From Cylicocyclus nassatus (Eukaryota; Nematoda; Chromadorea; Rhabditida; Strongylidae): a stretch of DNA of 64,000 nucleotides. A program made the translations under genes and the position numbers. Of the stretch, positions 18,833 through 29,211 are shown piece after piece (position 1 is the first letter of the stretch; the number at the start of each line of letters is the position of its first letter). The notes beneath the pieces were generated by a model. It was not told the origin of the DNA. It did no database searches and was given only the letters and a program-made list of their open reading frames with translations. The stretch covers positions 248,001 to 312,000 of the forward strand of contig CATQJL010000326.1 of the NCBI GenBank assembly GCA_958299035.1. The letters run 5' to 3'.

Positions 18833-21800
18833 TTATGGATTAGGTTGGAACCGTTGTACCGGTCTTCTCGTTCTGCTCGATCTCCGAAGCGTTGTCGGTG
18901 GCGTGGAGGGCTCGTGGCTTGATGTCGACGTCGATGTCGTTGAATCCACGGGTGCTGGCACATCGCTCGCGATCGCTTGCTCGGAATTCTCGTCGGCTGC
19001 ACTGCTATTCCTCCGTAGAGTGTCGTCTTCTGTCAAAACATCTAGGAGTATCTTCAAGGCTTCGGACTGTTGATGAAGTTGTTGTCGCACGGCGAGCTGT
19101 TCGCTATCGCTTCGATGCCGTAGCTGATTTGCATGCTTCTTGCACATCTCGTCGCCAACCATAACTTCATAATTGACACGTCCAATACGTCTCATCACGG
19201 TTCCTTTCATCCAGTGGAAGTGGGGTGGCTTCCACTGTTTAGCGTAAACCAAGTCACCAACTTCGAATTCCTTTCGAACGACTCCGTGCTTCTGGTCGAA
19301 CTGATCCTTCATGCGCTCCCGTCTCCTTCGTGCGAGTGGGTCTTCTGCATCTTCTGTCATCGGGAGTAACAGACTTAATTTTGTGCGCAAGTTTCTGCCT
19401 AGAAACAACTCTGCTGGCGTCTTGTCGTTCAAGTTCGTGTTTGGTGTTGTCCTGTACGCTTGTAACACCACATTAAGAGTCTCTTCTGTTGGCCTCTCCT
19501 CACCCTCTAGTTTCTTGATTCCGCGTTTCAGCGTATCAACGAAACGCTCTGCCTGTCCATTCGACTGAGGGTGGTACGGAGCAGTCCTTATATGTGTGAT
19601 TCCACCTTCGTCACACATCTTCTTGAATAAGTCCGACGTGAACTGAGTACCGTTGTCGCTCACTATGGTCTGCGGTAGTCCATATCTTGCAAACAAATTC
19701 TTCAAAGCTTTCACCGTCTTCGCAGCCGAAATGTTGCTCATCTCGATCATTTCGGGCCATTTACTGTATGCGTCCACTACTACAAGGTAGAAGACTCCTT
19801 GCATCGGTCCAGCAAAGTCGATGTGTATCCTCTGCCACACTCGAGTCGCGGACGGCCACGCTTCTAATGGTACCTTCGTCGGATTTTTGGCTAACTCCTG
19901 ACATTTCGTGCATCTTCGTACCAAGTCTTCGCAATCCTTGTCGATATTCGGCCAGTAGACGTAACTTCGAGCCAGTTTCTTCATCCTTACAATCCCTGGA
20001 TGACCAATATGTAGTTCCTTCAGAACATTTCTTCGAAGCTCCTTGGGTATCACAACCCTTTCGGCTGACATCAGACATTGCTCCACGATTGACAATGTCT
20101 CTCTTCGATTTCGAAAATGTGCCAATTCTCCATTTACTTCCGGCCAACTTCCTTTCTGCACGTAAGTGAGTACTCTTCTAAGTACTGGATCCTTCTTCGT
20201 CCAAGTTTGTACATCTGATGCCGTCACTGGCAATTTCCTTATACAGTTCTTCAGCATGTAGTCAACGTCGTTCTCAACGGCAGCTATCACGACATCTTCT
20301 TCGAGATTCTGATTCTTCTTCATCAACCTTGACAGGCCATCTGCTTGTCCAAACTTCGTTGTTTTGACATATTCTATGTCGAAGTCATATCCAAGTAGAA
20401 TTGTAGCCCATCTCATAAGTCGGTTAGCGGAGTAGACTGGAACTCCTTTCTTATCACCGAAAATGGCTAACAATGGTTGATGGTCCGTCAGAAGTAGAAA
20501 TTTTCGTCCGAATATGTACTTGTGGAATTTCTTGACAGCAAAGACAATTCCCAACGCTTCTTTTTCGATCTGTGAATAATTCTTCTCTGCCTTCGTTAAA
20601 GATCTCGATGCGTGTGCAATTGGTTTTTCGGATCCATCCGCATATCTATGCGGTATCACGCATCCTATCCCATAGTCGCTGGCGTCTGCTGCCACGACAA
20701 TCTTTTGTCTTGGATCATAATGTGCAAGATTCAGCTCACACGACAAAGTTTCTTTGAGCTTTTCAAACGCTTCTTGGTGTGTTCGTGTCCACTCCCACTT
20801 CGCATCTTTCTTGAGCATAGCATCCAATGGTCCACGAAGGTCCTTGATCTTTGGCATGAACGCCGCATAGTACGTTATCATGCCAAGAAAAGCTCTTAGT
20901 TGGCTCGCATTCTTCGGTTCGTCCATATTCTTGATCGCTTCGATCTTCGCTAAGTTCGGTCTTCTGCCATTTCGATCCACTATGAAGCCAAGATATCGTA
21001 TCTCTGGCTTACCGAAAGAACACTTCTCTGGACGAATTTTGAATCCATATTCGTCGATTCTTGCAAACACAGCTAACAGATTCTCCATGTGTTCTTCTTC
21101 GGTTCGTCCACAGATCAAGATATCGTCCAGGTAGGTTGCTACTCCTCGTAGGCCATTCACCATCTTGTTCATAATTTGCTGGAAGATCCCTGGTGCTGTC
21201 TTGATTCCAAAAGGCAGTCTGTTGTACTGGTAGAGCCCTCTATGCGTATTTATTACAACCATTTTCTTCGCTTCTTCTGACAGCTCGATTTGCAGATAGG
21301 CGTCCGACAGATCTATCTGCGAAAACACCGTGCCTCCATTGAGGGATGCGAATATATCCTCCGGCAATGGCAACGGGTAATCATACGACTCCAGCGCTTT
21401 GTTGAGTCCAGTTGAGAAGTCAGCACACACTCTCAACTTTCCATTCGCTTTCCTAACACACACAATGGGAGCTGCCCATTCACTGTGTGTTACAGGACTT
21501 ATGACCTTCAGTTCCAATAGTCTATCCAACTCCTTTTCGACAGCTTCGAGTGCAGCATGGGGGACAGGCCTGCAAGCCTTGAATACTGGACGAACATTTT
21601 CGTCAACTCTCAGATGCGCTTTCTCCTTTGTGCAGAGTCCTAGACCTTCTTCGCAGACTTCTGGGTAAGCTTCCTTTATCTTCAAAGCGATGTCCCTGGT
21701 TTGCTGCTCTGTCTTCACTTCAGCAACCATTCTGCTTAAGTGGTACGACATATCTTCGTTCTTCTGGATCCACTCCAATCCTAGCAGTGAGTTGTGGGGC

Positions 21801-23056
21801 GTCACGTATGCGTAGCCTTCGCTTTTGGATCCTTTGATTTCGTACTCACACCATAGCTTTCCATGGACTTTCATGGATCCTCCACTAGCGTTCTTGACAA
21901 CCACGTTCGTCTCTTCCAAACGAGGAGCACCCATGCTCTTCCAAATTGATTCGTTCAACAGCGTGATGTCTGATCCAGTATCTAGCAGGAAACTAACTGG
22001 ATGGCTATTCACTTTTGCTTCGATATACATGCGTGTAGAGTTGACATCCACCATCGCATTTGCAATCTTCGCTACGCTGTGCACATGACGTTTTGGTTTC
22101 GTCCAACTTCTGTTCTTACTGGTGTCGCTGCTTCTGTGGATTCTTCGTTTCGAATCTTGCTGAACAAGTGCTTTTCTCTCCGCCACTTGTTCACAATACT
22201 TTTCCTTGTGGCCTGTCGTTTTGCACTTCTTGCAGAACCATAGCTTCGCTTTGCATTCTCTGGCGAAGTGAGCTTTCCCACAGTTCCAGCATTCCAGCTT
22301 CTTGGGTTCTTCCTTGCTTGTTGCTTCGACAATCTTCGTGCAACCAGCCACAGTCTCGCTATCCTTTTTGAGACTAAGGAAGTTTTCGCACTCCAGGTAC
22401 AGTTCGTGTAGCGACATCTTTCGTCCAGCCTTGTACTCCTTGTCCAGTACGGCTATGAGTCGCTGCCTGATTTCGGCTTCCTTTTGGCTCTTCAGGCCAA
22501 AAATCCACAGTAAGCATTTGATTCCATCGCTGTCCAAGTCATGGATCTTCGCTTTTTCGCACAATTCGTTCACTCGACCGGTGTACAGGAGGTAATCTTC
22601 GGAATCTGCCTTCTCCAGTTTTAGACACTGGTACCGCATAGTGAATTCCGAAATTTTCACGTCGAACAGCTGCTTTAATGTTTCGACGGTTTCTTCGAAA
22701 TTAATCGAGGTTACCTCCTTTGGTAACACATGCCTCTGGTATTTTTCGAAACTGTCCTTGTCCAATTTTTCGCAGAGCAGCCTCACCCTGGCACTCTCTG
22801 TGAGCTGCTTCGCATCTTCGACGAAGACTTCCTTGTAGCGTGCGTACCATTTGCTGAAACATTCGTCCGCTTCTGGGTCGAAGTTGAACTTTTCGATCCG
22901 ATTGCTTAGTGCGGACATCATGTTCGGAATCTCCGTCGAACTGGTCTGGTTCGTGCCTCCGATGTGCTTCAGGAACATCTCCATCATCTCCTTTCTTTCT
23001 TCTTTGATCATCTCCTTGAAGACCATCATCATCTCCTGGAGGTCCACTTTCGCCAT
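18833..23056 (-). CDS. Ty3/gypsy Gag-Pol polyprotein, 1407 residues
   Basis: The single frame starts MAKVDLQEMMM. Domains in order: Gag with a coiled N-terminus; two zinc knuckles at about residues 255-288 (CWNCGKAHFAREC and CKKCKTTGHKEKYC); aspartic protease FLLDTGSDITLL at about 356; reverse transcriptase with the YLDDILIC box at about 645; RNase H (AADASDYGIG); integrase with the HH-CC zinc domain (HIGHPGIVRMKK..CTKCQ) and the DDE core (IDFAGP, VSDNGTQFTS, YHPQSNGQAERF); and a Ser/Thr/Arg-rich tail. All key catalytic residues that I can check are present, and Gag and Pol are in one frame without a shift, as in several nematode and insect gypsy elements. Confidence 0.95.
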   Translation of the reverse strand: MAKVDLQEMMMVFKEMIKEERKEMMEMFLKHIGGTNQTSSTEIPNMMSALSNRIEKFNFDPEADECFSKWYARYKEVFVEDAKQLTESARVRLLCEKLDKDSFEKYQRHVLPKEVTSINFEETVETLKQLFDVKISEFTMRYQCLKLEKADSEDYLLYTGRVNELCEKAKIHDLDSDGIKCLLWIFGLKSQKEAEIRQRLIAVLDKEYKAGRKMSLHELYLECENFLSLKKDSETVAGCTKIVEATSKEEPKKLECWNCGKAHFARECKAKLWFCKKCKTTGHKEKYCEQVAERKALVQQDSKRRIHRSSDTSKNRSWTKPKRHVHSVAKIANAMVDVNSTRMYIEAKVNSHPVSFLLDTGSDITLLNESIWKSMGAPRLEETNVVVKNASGGSMKVHGKLWCEYEIKGSKSEGYAYVTPHNSLLGLEWIQKNEDMSYHLSRMVAEVKTEQQTRDIALKIKEAYPEVCEEGLGLCTKEKAHLRVDENVRPVFKACRPVPHAALEAVEKELDRLLELKVISPVTHSEWAAPIVCVRKANGKLRVCADFSTGLNKALESYDYPLPLPEDIFASLNGGTVFSQIDLSDAYLQIELSEEAKKMVVINTHRGLYQYNRLPFGIKTAPGIFQQIMNKMVNGLRGVATYLDDILICGRTEEEHMENLLAVFARIDEYGFKIRPEKCSFGKPEIRYLGFIVDRNGRRPNLAKIEAIKNMDEPKNASQLRAFLGMITYYAAFMPKIKDLRGPLDAMLKKDAKWEWTRTHQEAFEKLKETLSCELNLAHYDPRQKIVVAADASDYGIGCVIPHRYADGSEKPIAHASRSLTKAEKNYSQIEKEALGIVFAVKKFHKYIFGRKFLLLTDHQPLLAIFGDKKGVPVYSANRLMRWATILLGYDFDIEYVKTTKFGQADGLSRLMKKNQNLEEDVVIAAVENDVDYMLKNCIRKLPVTASDVQTWTKKDPVLRRVLTYVQKGSWPEVNGELAHFRNRRETLSIVEQCLMSAERVVIPKELRRNVLKELHIGHPGIVRMKKLARSYVYWPNIDKDCEDLVRRCTKCQELAKNPTKVPLEAWPSATRVWQRIHIDFAGPMQGVFYLVVVDAYSKWPEMIEMSNISAAKTVKALKNLFARYGLPQTIVSDNGTQFTSDLFKKMCDEGGITHIRTAPYHPQSNGQAERFVDTLKRGIKKLEGEERPTEETLNVVLQAYRTTPNTNLNDKTPAELFLGRNLRTKLSLLLPMTEDAEDPLARRRRERMKDQFDQKHGVVRKEFEVGDLVYAKQWKPPHFHWMKGTVMRRIGRVNYEVMVGDEMCKKHANQLRHRSDSEQLAVRQQLHQQSEALKILLDVLTEDDTLRRNSSAADENSEQAIASDVPAPVDSTTSTSTSSHEPSTPPTTLRRSSRTRRPVQRFQPNP

Positions 23057-23151
23057 GTCGATCGATCAGTTCGTTAAGCTCTTCTCAGCTTCTTCGTCGA
23101 CTTCTTCCTGGCGCGTGTTTCTTCGTTACGGCTACTTCTTCGCTAGTAGCC

Positions 23152-23167
23152 GCTATCCTGATCGCCA
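23152..23167 (-). promoter_or_regulatory. Primer-binding site
   Basis: One base inside the 5' LTR on the minus strand is TGGCGATCAGGATAGC. The decayed relative at 28827-33544 has TGGCGATCAGGATG at the same place. Conservation between the two supports a real tRNA primer site. Confidence 0.75.
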
Positions 23168-23168
23168 C

Positions 23169-23433
23169 TGTTGTGTCCACCACGTCGGACACGTCGACTC
23201 TTCGTCCTGAGGCAGCACACGAGGAATAGAGAATATTTATTAGGAAATATTAGAACAGCAAAATAAAAGAGGCAGATGAGTGAACAGACGAACTGATTGT
23301 AGAACTGACTAAGGCTATGCGTGAGCGCCTTTTATAGCGCTCATTTCCCGCGCACTCTGAGGCTAAGATCGAATGCGCGAGGGCAGATCACTACGAGGAA
23401 AACAGCTGATCATTTACGAACACTAACACAACA
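23169..23433 (-). repeat. 5' LTR of the young gypsy element
   Basis: This is 265 bp and near-identical to 18434-18697. The flanking GTTAT matches the other side. The LTR includes TTTATAGCGCTC, reading GAGCGCTATAAA on the minus strand, which could be the element's TATA region. Confidence 0.9.
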
Positions 23434-24924
23434 GTTATCAATTTATCGATCATTAATTTACTGATTTTGCGCTTCTAGTAGCAGGGACAGAAAGATGATG
23501 TGCAGTAGGTCAAAATGCATGTTCTGATCTGTTAACCAGGACCGTACAGGGCCGGTTTGACCACTAAGTATCGCAGAGAGCTAACGTTTATTGATGAAAT
23601 GATAGTGGAAGTTCTTCGGTTGAATTAACAGTAAGTCCTTGTAATACCAAGTCAAACAATGTGATTATTTACAACGTTGATAAAGTTGAGAGCACAATCT
23701 TAGGATGTATAATGCTACTTACATGAAAATGATGAAGCTGAAAGTGAATTGTTAATGTCCTATTCCCCGTATACTATCGATGAGACGACCGTGTTCAAAA
23801 GCATTCAAAGAAAGGACGCGAGACACTGCCAACAAAATTTGTTGTTCGTAAATTGCGTCCTGTTGCTGACCACAGATGATACAACAAAATATGCGGTTAA
23901 GAAGGAATTTTAATATCAGTAGCAACCGATACAATACGTTGCTGAGAGCAAAGTGAAAAAGAAGAGGAGGGGCACAGTACATGAACCATTTTGTTACGCC
24001 CAGAAATCAGTACACGTGGACACCAAGGAATCTCAAAATGAAGTCCCTCACTTCGCAAAAAATCTAGTGCGGTGTTTACGGGGATAGTTCCTTCAGAGCA
24101 ATCTTCAGTGAACGATGATTAGATGGACGAAAACGACAAGAACAATTAGTGACAAAGTGTCGACAGATGAAAAACTGCAGTTTTTATAGTATACAGGGCT
24201 TCGCCATTTTTTGTTATAGGGATATGGGGTTGTAAGAATACTCTGCACATTTGTCCTACTCCGCACTGCGCATGTACACGCCAAATCTGATGTCAAATCA
24301 TTTTCTTCTTGGCTTGCACAAGAGAAAAAGCGTATGTATTAGCTCAGCATGGTGTATACGAAAAATCCAAAAACTCTTTCGAGCACGTGAAGAAATCTAA
24401 AACTGAATTTATTCAAAATTGACCGAGCAAAAAAACTTGTTGGCCAATTCACGCTTATCAACTTAAAAAATTCCCTCCTCTGACAAACAAGACCTTGATA
24501 CCCCTATACTCCTACGGCCACCTATTATATGGGTATAGGTGGCCGTAGGAGTATAGGGAGTATAGGGATACTCCGAAACTCCTACGGCCACCTCACAAAG
24601 TCATACACCGTACTCCCAACTTTCATTTCCTCCACTCTTCCCTCCCTCACCCCCCCCCTCACCCCTGCCCCCTCTTTTAATCCATCTCCTCATCTTCTGG
24701 ATTCGTCGCAAGTGCTCATCACTGTTCTACCAATTCCTCACTGCAAAATTAACGATTTCCAGCTCCATACGCTCTCCGTGCATACGCGAGAATTCAAATA
24801 TGTATCCGAAATAGGATTGTTTACAGCGAAAAGGAAATGAGGTGAAACAAACATTGATATGTGATGCACAACGAAGACTTGGAAAATGTATGAACCAGGT
24901 CCTCTCTTCTCTGAATTGGGCATA
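23434..24924. other. No gene recognised; short palindromic tract
   Basis: No ORF with recognisable content. At about 24498-24595, inverted and direct copies of TATACTCCTACGGCCACCT form a compact palindromic block. A C-rich and CT-rich tract lies at 24620-24690. Confidence 0.5.
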
Positions 24925-25440
24925 TTATCTCGTAATTTGATGGTATAGATGTCCTGCCAAGTCCTGGTTAGTAGGTGGATGTTTATTAGTCTAACGTTTC
25001 GAAAGGTCGCCTTCTTTGGAGTTCTCAAAGATGATTGCACTTTTGACCTGTGAAACCACACCGCCAAGCATCGTTTCCATACTTATAGGGTCTAGACCTA
25101 GTCTTATGCACAACGTACAGAGAGGCACGCTGGCAGAAGAAACCAACCGTTGATCTATTGTGATGAAGATGTTATAGTCCGCAGGAAGCAGCGGACTATA
25201 GCAGTAGACATGCTGCGGACAGGGTTTCTTCTGCGAGCGTGCCCCCTCTGTACGGTATGCATGAAACGAGGTCTAGACTCGATAAGTACAGAGATAATGT
25301 TTGGCGGCGTAATTTCACAAGTCAAGACTGCAATCGTCTTTCAGACCTCCAAGACGAGCTTTCGGAACGTTAGGTCAATGAAGATTCACCGTATTAATCT
25401 GGGCTTGGCAGATATCTATGATATCAGATATACGAGAAAA
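24925..25440. repeat. Foldback repeat with arms of about 250 bp
   Basis: The left arm (ATTTGATGGTATAGATGTCC...GTACAGAGAGGCACGCTGGC) pairs imperfectly with the right arm (GCGAGCGTGCCCCCTCTGTAC...TATCTATGATATCAGATATA). The centre is at about 25185, with an inner ATAGTCCGC..GCGGACTAT hairpin. It is non-coding and a probable miniature element. Confidence 0.6.
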
Positions 25441-26135
25441 ATTTATGTAAACTAAAGGCTAGGCAAACTTTTTTGGAGTTAAGTGGCTCACAGCGAACAA
25501 AGTCATGGGTTTTCTTCTCTTAATATGCTTCACATTTTTTACATGAACCAAACTTCACTCAAAACCCTACAAACCAGTTTTTTAACCTCCTCGAACCCCT
25601 CCTCTCCGCCTATTGACAGCCCTCCGGAAATTTTGCGGCTGCAGTCCTGCTTCAAGCGCGCGGTAGTGCGCGCCGGACACAGCATGCAGCGAACTCGGAG
25701 AAAACGAGATTTTTAAATGATCTGTTTATTCTATTCTTCTTTGAAATTCACGTTTACTCATTCATAAACATCTCAAAGGCATGTCGTAATTTTGTTGCGA
25801 AGTCAACGAGGAATTCGATCCCAGAAATTCGCCACAGCCACTTCGTGCCAGGCCCTGCTGTCAAGCTTTGATCATGCTCGTTTTTGCTCCCTCTCACAAG
25901 TAAATTTCCGTTTATGTGTGTATTTTTTTCTTGTCACTATATCCCTATATCAATGGTGATTATGTAATATCCTACTCGAATAAGGATATTGAGCAAGCGA
26001 ATTTCATCAAGACACTCAAAGAAACGAGATTTTACTTTAGGAAGATGTTCTGTTTTCACATCCTCGGAGTTGATTTCGCTCGCTACCGATTTATAAAAAT
26101 ACCACTAAATCCGCGTATTTTGCTTTCATATGTTG
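25441..26135. other. No gene recognised; right end of a hAT-like element
   Basis: CCACTTCGTGCCAGGCCCTG at about 25837-25856 resembles the right terminus of the GGGCCCGGCAC hAT-like family. No matching left end was found. Short ORFs here have no supporting features. Confidence 0.4.
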
Positions 26136-26880
26136 TCAGGTAAACTTTTGATTAACGAGAGGTTCTCTAGAACGCAAACAAGAAATCTTAGGCGGTACGA
26201 GAATTTCTTGACCTTCCAGAGTTGTGGAGTTCGTATTGTTGGCGAAACCAGTTTGAACATCCAGACCCTGGAATGTGGGCGATTTCGGGTAATTTTCGAA
26301 GCTGTATTTCGGACAGAATTGCACATAGAATATGCCTAAGCAGTCCACCTCTAAATAAGGGACGATGCCGGAGGTATACTGAATGCGAGGTCTCTTCGTG
26401 AAAGGAGAGCACTGAGGCAGGATCATCCGCAATGTTTCGTCCATTTCCCATGGTTGTGTGCAGTTTTCTACTGATAAGAGTGGATTAAAACACTGAGACC
26501 TTAGAGGCAAATCAGAAGAAGGAACAACTTATTACCTGTGGTCCTCGTAGTTGGTAATGCTTCAGTGGACACATTCTCCTTTGGTTTTGCATGAACGCAC
26601 TTCGCTATTCGATCGCTCATATTAAGAACAGAAACAACACGGGTAAGTACGGGAGCAGCTGAAATTGGTTTTTCGAAGTAAAGAGGAGAAAGTGATTTGA
26701 TATAAGGGAAGAAAGGATTCACCCCATGAGAGACCACCACTTTTTGCGGCTTTTTTAATTTCCGACAGACATTGCGTCAGTAGGTCAACAAGTTCATCCA
26801 GGAGCCCGGATTTATGCATTTCATTCCAAAAGGTCACTGGTTCTGAAACTGTGTCATATGGTTGTTGAGAGTGTTGAAGT
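26136..26880 (-). pseudogene. Possible host gene fragment, unknown function
   Basis: Three minus-strand frames look protein-like but do not join cleanly: FWNEMHKSGLLDELVDLLTQ (about 26830-26770), then PFFPYIKSLSPLYFEKPISA through NMSDRIAKCVHAKPKENVST (about 26720-26560), then a Cys-rich segment CTQPWEMDETLRMILPQCS and VDCLGIFYVQFCPKYSFEN (about 26465-26260). A donor-like GTAATAAG near 26536 and acceptors near 26500 give intron phases that do not match, and the first join needs a frameshift in an A-run. It could be a decayed gene or one with an unrecognised exon layout. No family is recognised. Confidence 0.35.
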
Positions 26881-27863
26881 GTATAGCTAATGGATACTGA
26901 AAGCTACATGTCGATGCCATACTTTGCAATGCATTGAAGCGGGTACCAAGTTAGTGACTAGCTTGATATGTCTATAACAAGCTGTCATGGTATAGAGCTG
27001 TACCTGATCGCGAAAGTCGATGTGTGCGCCCATTACTCAGGATGCCAAGGCTTGAAACCAGTTGAGCAGTTCTGCACTTTTCAAAAACGCTTGAGCTAAT
27101 GAAGGCTGACATCCAGTAGCAAAAAAGCGTTTGAAACAAAAACTGAAAAGCTCAATGTGCGAGCACTGGCCGCAAACTGACCGATTTGCGATCATGCAGA
27201 GCACTGTAGCATTTGTTTGCCTTGAAGGCAGCGTTCCACCAGATTGGGAGGTACTGACTCTGGTAGTAATGTAATAGTAGACTTCCTAATTAAGCGAAGA
27301 CAGAAGTTTGCAGGCCGAAAGGGGGTCTACGAAGTCTACAAATCCCCCCTCCCCCGTAGTGGATCTTACGGTAAGCTCGGGCGAGCACGAGATGCATGCA
27401 GGGTAGAGACGCAGAGTCGTTGCGGGACCATGCACTCATGACTGTGTGTGCTATGCGTGCTCTGGCCTTGCAGTTCGATAATGCTGTGTGGGCGGCGTCC
27501 GGCCTACCGTAAGATCCGGGGCACTTTCGGAGCAAACAGGCTTGCTAGATCCGCTTTTTCGCTCCAAACTTCATCATCGCTTAGGCAGGGGGTCTACTTT
27601 AACATCGTCACAAAAGCCCGACACCTATCTTTTTGCCGGGACGCTGTTTTAAAGATTTGCTATCTGAGAGTGCGTCCACGATAGCCCGTCAAATTGACCG
27701 AAATTCACGAGAAGGACATGGTCGCAAACGCAAAGAGTTTACTCTGTGTTAGACAATTTGTGTTTTAGTAGTTTATTTGAAAAATTCAGCCGTTCAATGT
27801 TCCATCAAAGCGCAGATGGCGCAGATAGTACCATTTACTTGCGCAATGCGAATTAACTCTTAC
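26881..27863. other. No gene recognised
   Basis: GGATCTTACGGTA (about 27361) and TACCGTAAGATCC (about 27504) form an inverted pair around an unremarkable stretch. This may be another miniature element or part of intronic DNA of the gene fragment at 27864-28315. No coding signal. Confidence 0.4.
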
Positions 27864-28315
27864 CTGTTAGCATAAGTAAAAGGATCTGCTCAGTCGTTGG
27901 AACTACTGTGATGCGAGCGTTTGCAAGCGAGTCATCTACGTCAACGAGCTCCTCGGTCCAATCCTGCGGGTTTGTAATACTGGTCAAAGCTGATGTGTTG
28001 TCGTCGTTATTCAGTTGAATGTAGTTCTTATTACTACTACTTCCATTGTTATTGCTCAAAGTCCTGCCTAACTGTATAAGATGCGAAATTGAACCTGAAT
28101 CTGTAAATGAAGAGTATGTGTGCGATGTATGTACATATTTTGGTCAACGAACCAAGCCCGCAATTATTCGAGTTCAGAATGTGGGAATTGAATAGCTGTG
28201 TGATTTGAGCTGCCGCCCTCTCGGCTTGAAGGCTGCTTCTGTAATGCAAATAAACATCAAATGCTGTTTTTTGCCACGACGATGTTGAAGTCAAAAGTTT
28301 GGTTTCTGCGGAATG
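27864..28315 (-). CDS. Two-exon fragment of an unidentified host gene
   Basis: The exon at about 28315 down to 28153 or 28135 encodes TSTSSWQKTAFDVYLHYRSS and QAERAAAQITQLFNSHILNS. The exon at 28100-27864 encodes SGSISHLIQLGRTLSNNNGS, an Asn-rich linker and DWTEELVDVDDSLANARITV, ending EQILLLMLTG at a GTAAGA donor (27863-27862). The join uses the acceptor TTTACAG and a donor giving a 34-nt or a 52-nt intron. Both keep phase 1 and the frame, which is the best support that this is a true spliced gene. The frame opens at 28315 after a TGA, near an AG acceptor at about 28302. The rest of the gene is not found, and the product is not recognised. Confidence 0.45.
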
Positions 28316-28374
28316 TCAAATTTTGTATTCAAACATGAGAGTGATTAGTGCTTATTCTAACACTTTTCTAACCT

Positions 28375-28755
28375 CTCAGACAGTCAAAGGGATACCTCCG
28401 GCGAGCATATGGCGCGAATCTGCCACTTCTCTCTGGAGCCCTGCCATTTCACGCATTTTTGTGCTCAGGGGCTCTCCTAAAAGTGGCGCACTTCCGGAGC
28501 AGAGATTTGCGAGTCGCGGAGAGGGGTCCCATTTATTCACCGTGACGTCACGGTGACGTCACAAACAGGACGAATGGGACCCCCCTCCGCGACGCGCAAA
28601 TCTCTGCTCCGGAGGTGCGCCACTTTTGGGAGAGCCCCGGAGCACAAAAATGCGTGAAATGGCGGGGCTCCGGAGCGCGAAGTGGCAATCCTCCGCTGGA
28701 AAAAGCCCGCGACCCTGTCACTTTTGCTTCGGAGGTATCCCATCGACTGTCTGAG
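28375..28755. mobile_element. Long-hairpin miniature element with central ATF/CREB palindromes
   Basis: The ends CTCAGACAGTC and GACTGTCTGAG are inverted and followed by GGGATACCTCCG, also in both arms. Almost the whole 381 bp folds on itself. The turn is CACCGTGACGTCACGGTGAC then GTCAC, containing two overlapping copies of the TGACGTCA palindrome near 28544-28560. No TSD could be fixed and no coding potential is seen. Confidence 0.7.
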
Positions 28756-28826
28756 TTTCCCCCTTCCCCCTCCCCCTTCCCGCCCCTACTTTCCTTTCCT
28801 TTGCCCGCTCTCTTGTACATGAACTT

Positions 28827-29004
28827 TGATGTGTTCGGCGAACAGCTTCAGCGGAGACTCTTCATCTGCCTTCTAGCGACAAGCAATAAAACTGAACGTC
28901 TCTACGAATTAGGCTGCTATTTATAGCCTACTTATTTACATAAACAGATTATAATGGAAAACATCAATCATTTTACCGAAGTCATTTCTACTGCAGCTAC
29001 AACA
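28827..29004 (-). repeat. 3' LTR of the decayed gypsy element
   Basis: The ends TGATGTGTTCG and GCAGCTACAACA are recognisable. It pairs with 33366-33544. The LTR is shorter (178 bp) and different in sequence from that of the young copy, so the two belong to separate subfamilies. Confidence 0.8.
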
Positions 29005-29211
29005 CCTCCCCCAGTAGGTTAGTTACAACTCAAACTAGTCTACTACACTGGTAAGAGTACAATATACATCAATCAGATCACATGGGCTGCATCGCAGAGT
29101 CTTATGATTGTGATTCATTCTCTGTGACCATAGGCTGCATAGATGATTGATGGTTCGTCTTCGACAGAGGTGAATTTAATGCTTGTGATAAGTGTGAAGG
29201 AGTCTCTCCGT

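Larger units (their letters stand above)
18434..23433 (-). mobile_element. Young Ty3/gypsy LTR retrotransposon, apparently intact
   Basis: The LTRs at 18434-18697 and 23169-23433 begin TGTTGTGTCC and end ACACAACA. They differ by about one indel and adjacent substitutions. The insertion is flanked by a perfect 5-bp GTTAT (18429-18433, 23434-23438). A polypurine tract and primer-binding site are in place, and a single 1407-codon Gag-Pol frame is open. Together these make a recent and possibly competent copy. Confidence 0.93.

Noticed and set aside
19133..22838. Many plus-strand ORFs of 60-160 codons
   Set aside because: All are antisense shadows of the intact gypsy Gag-Pol frame.
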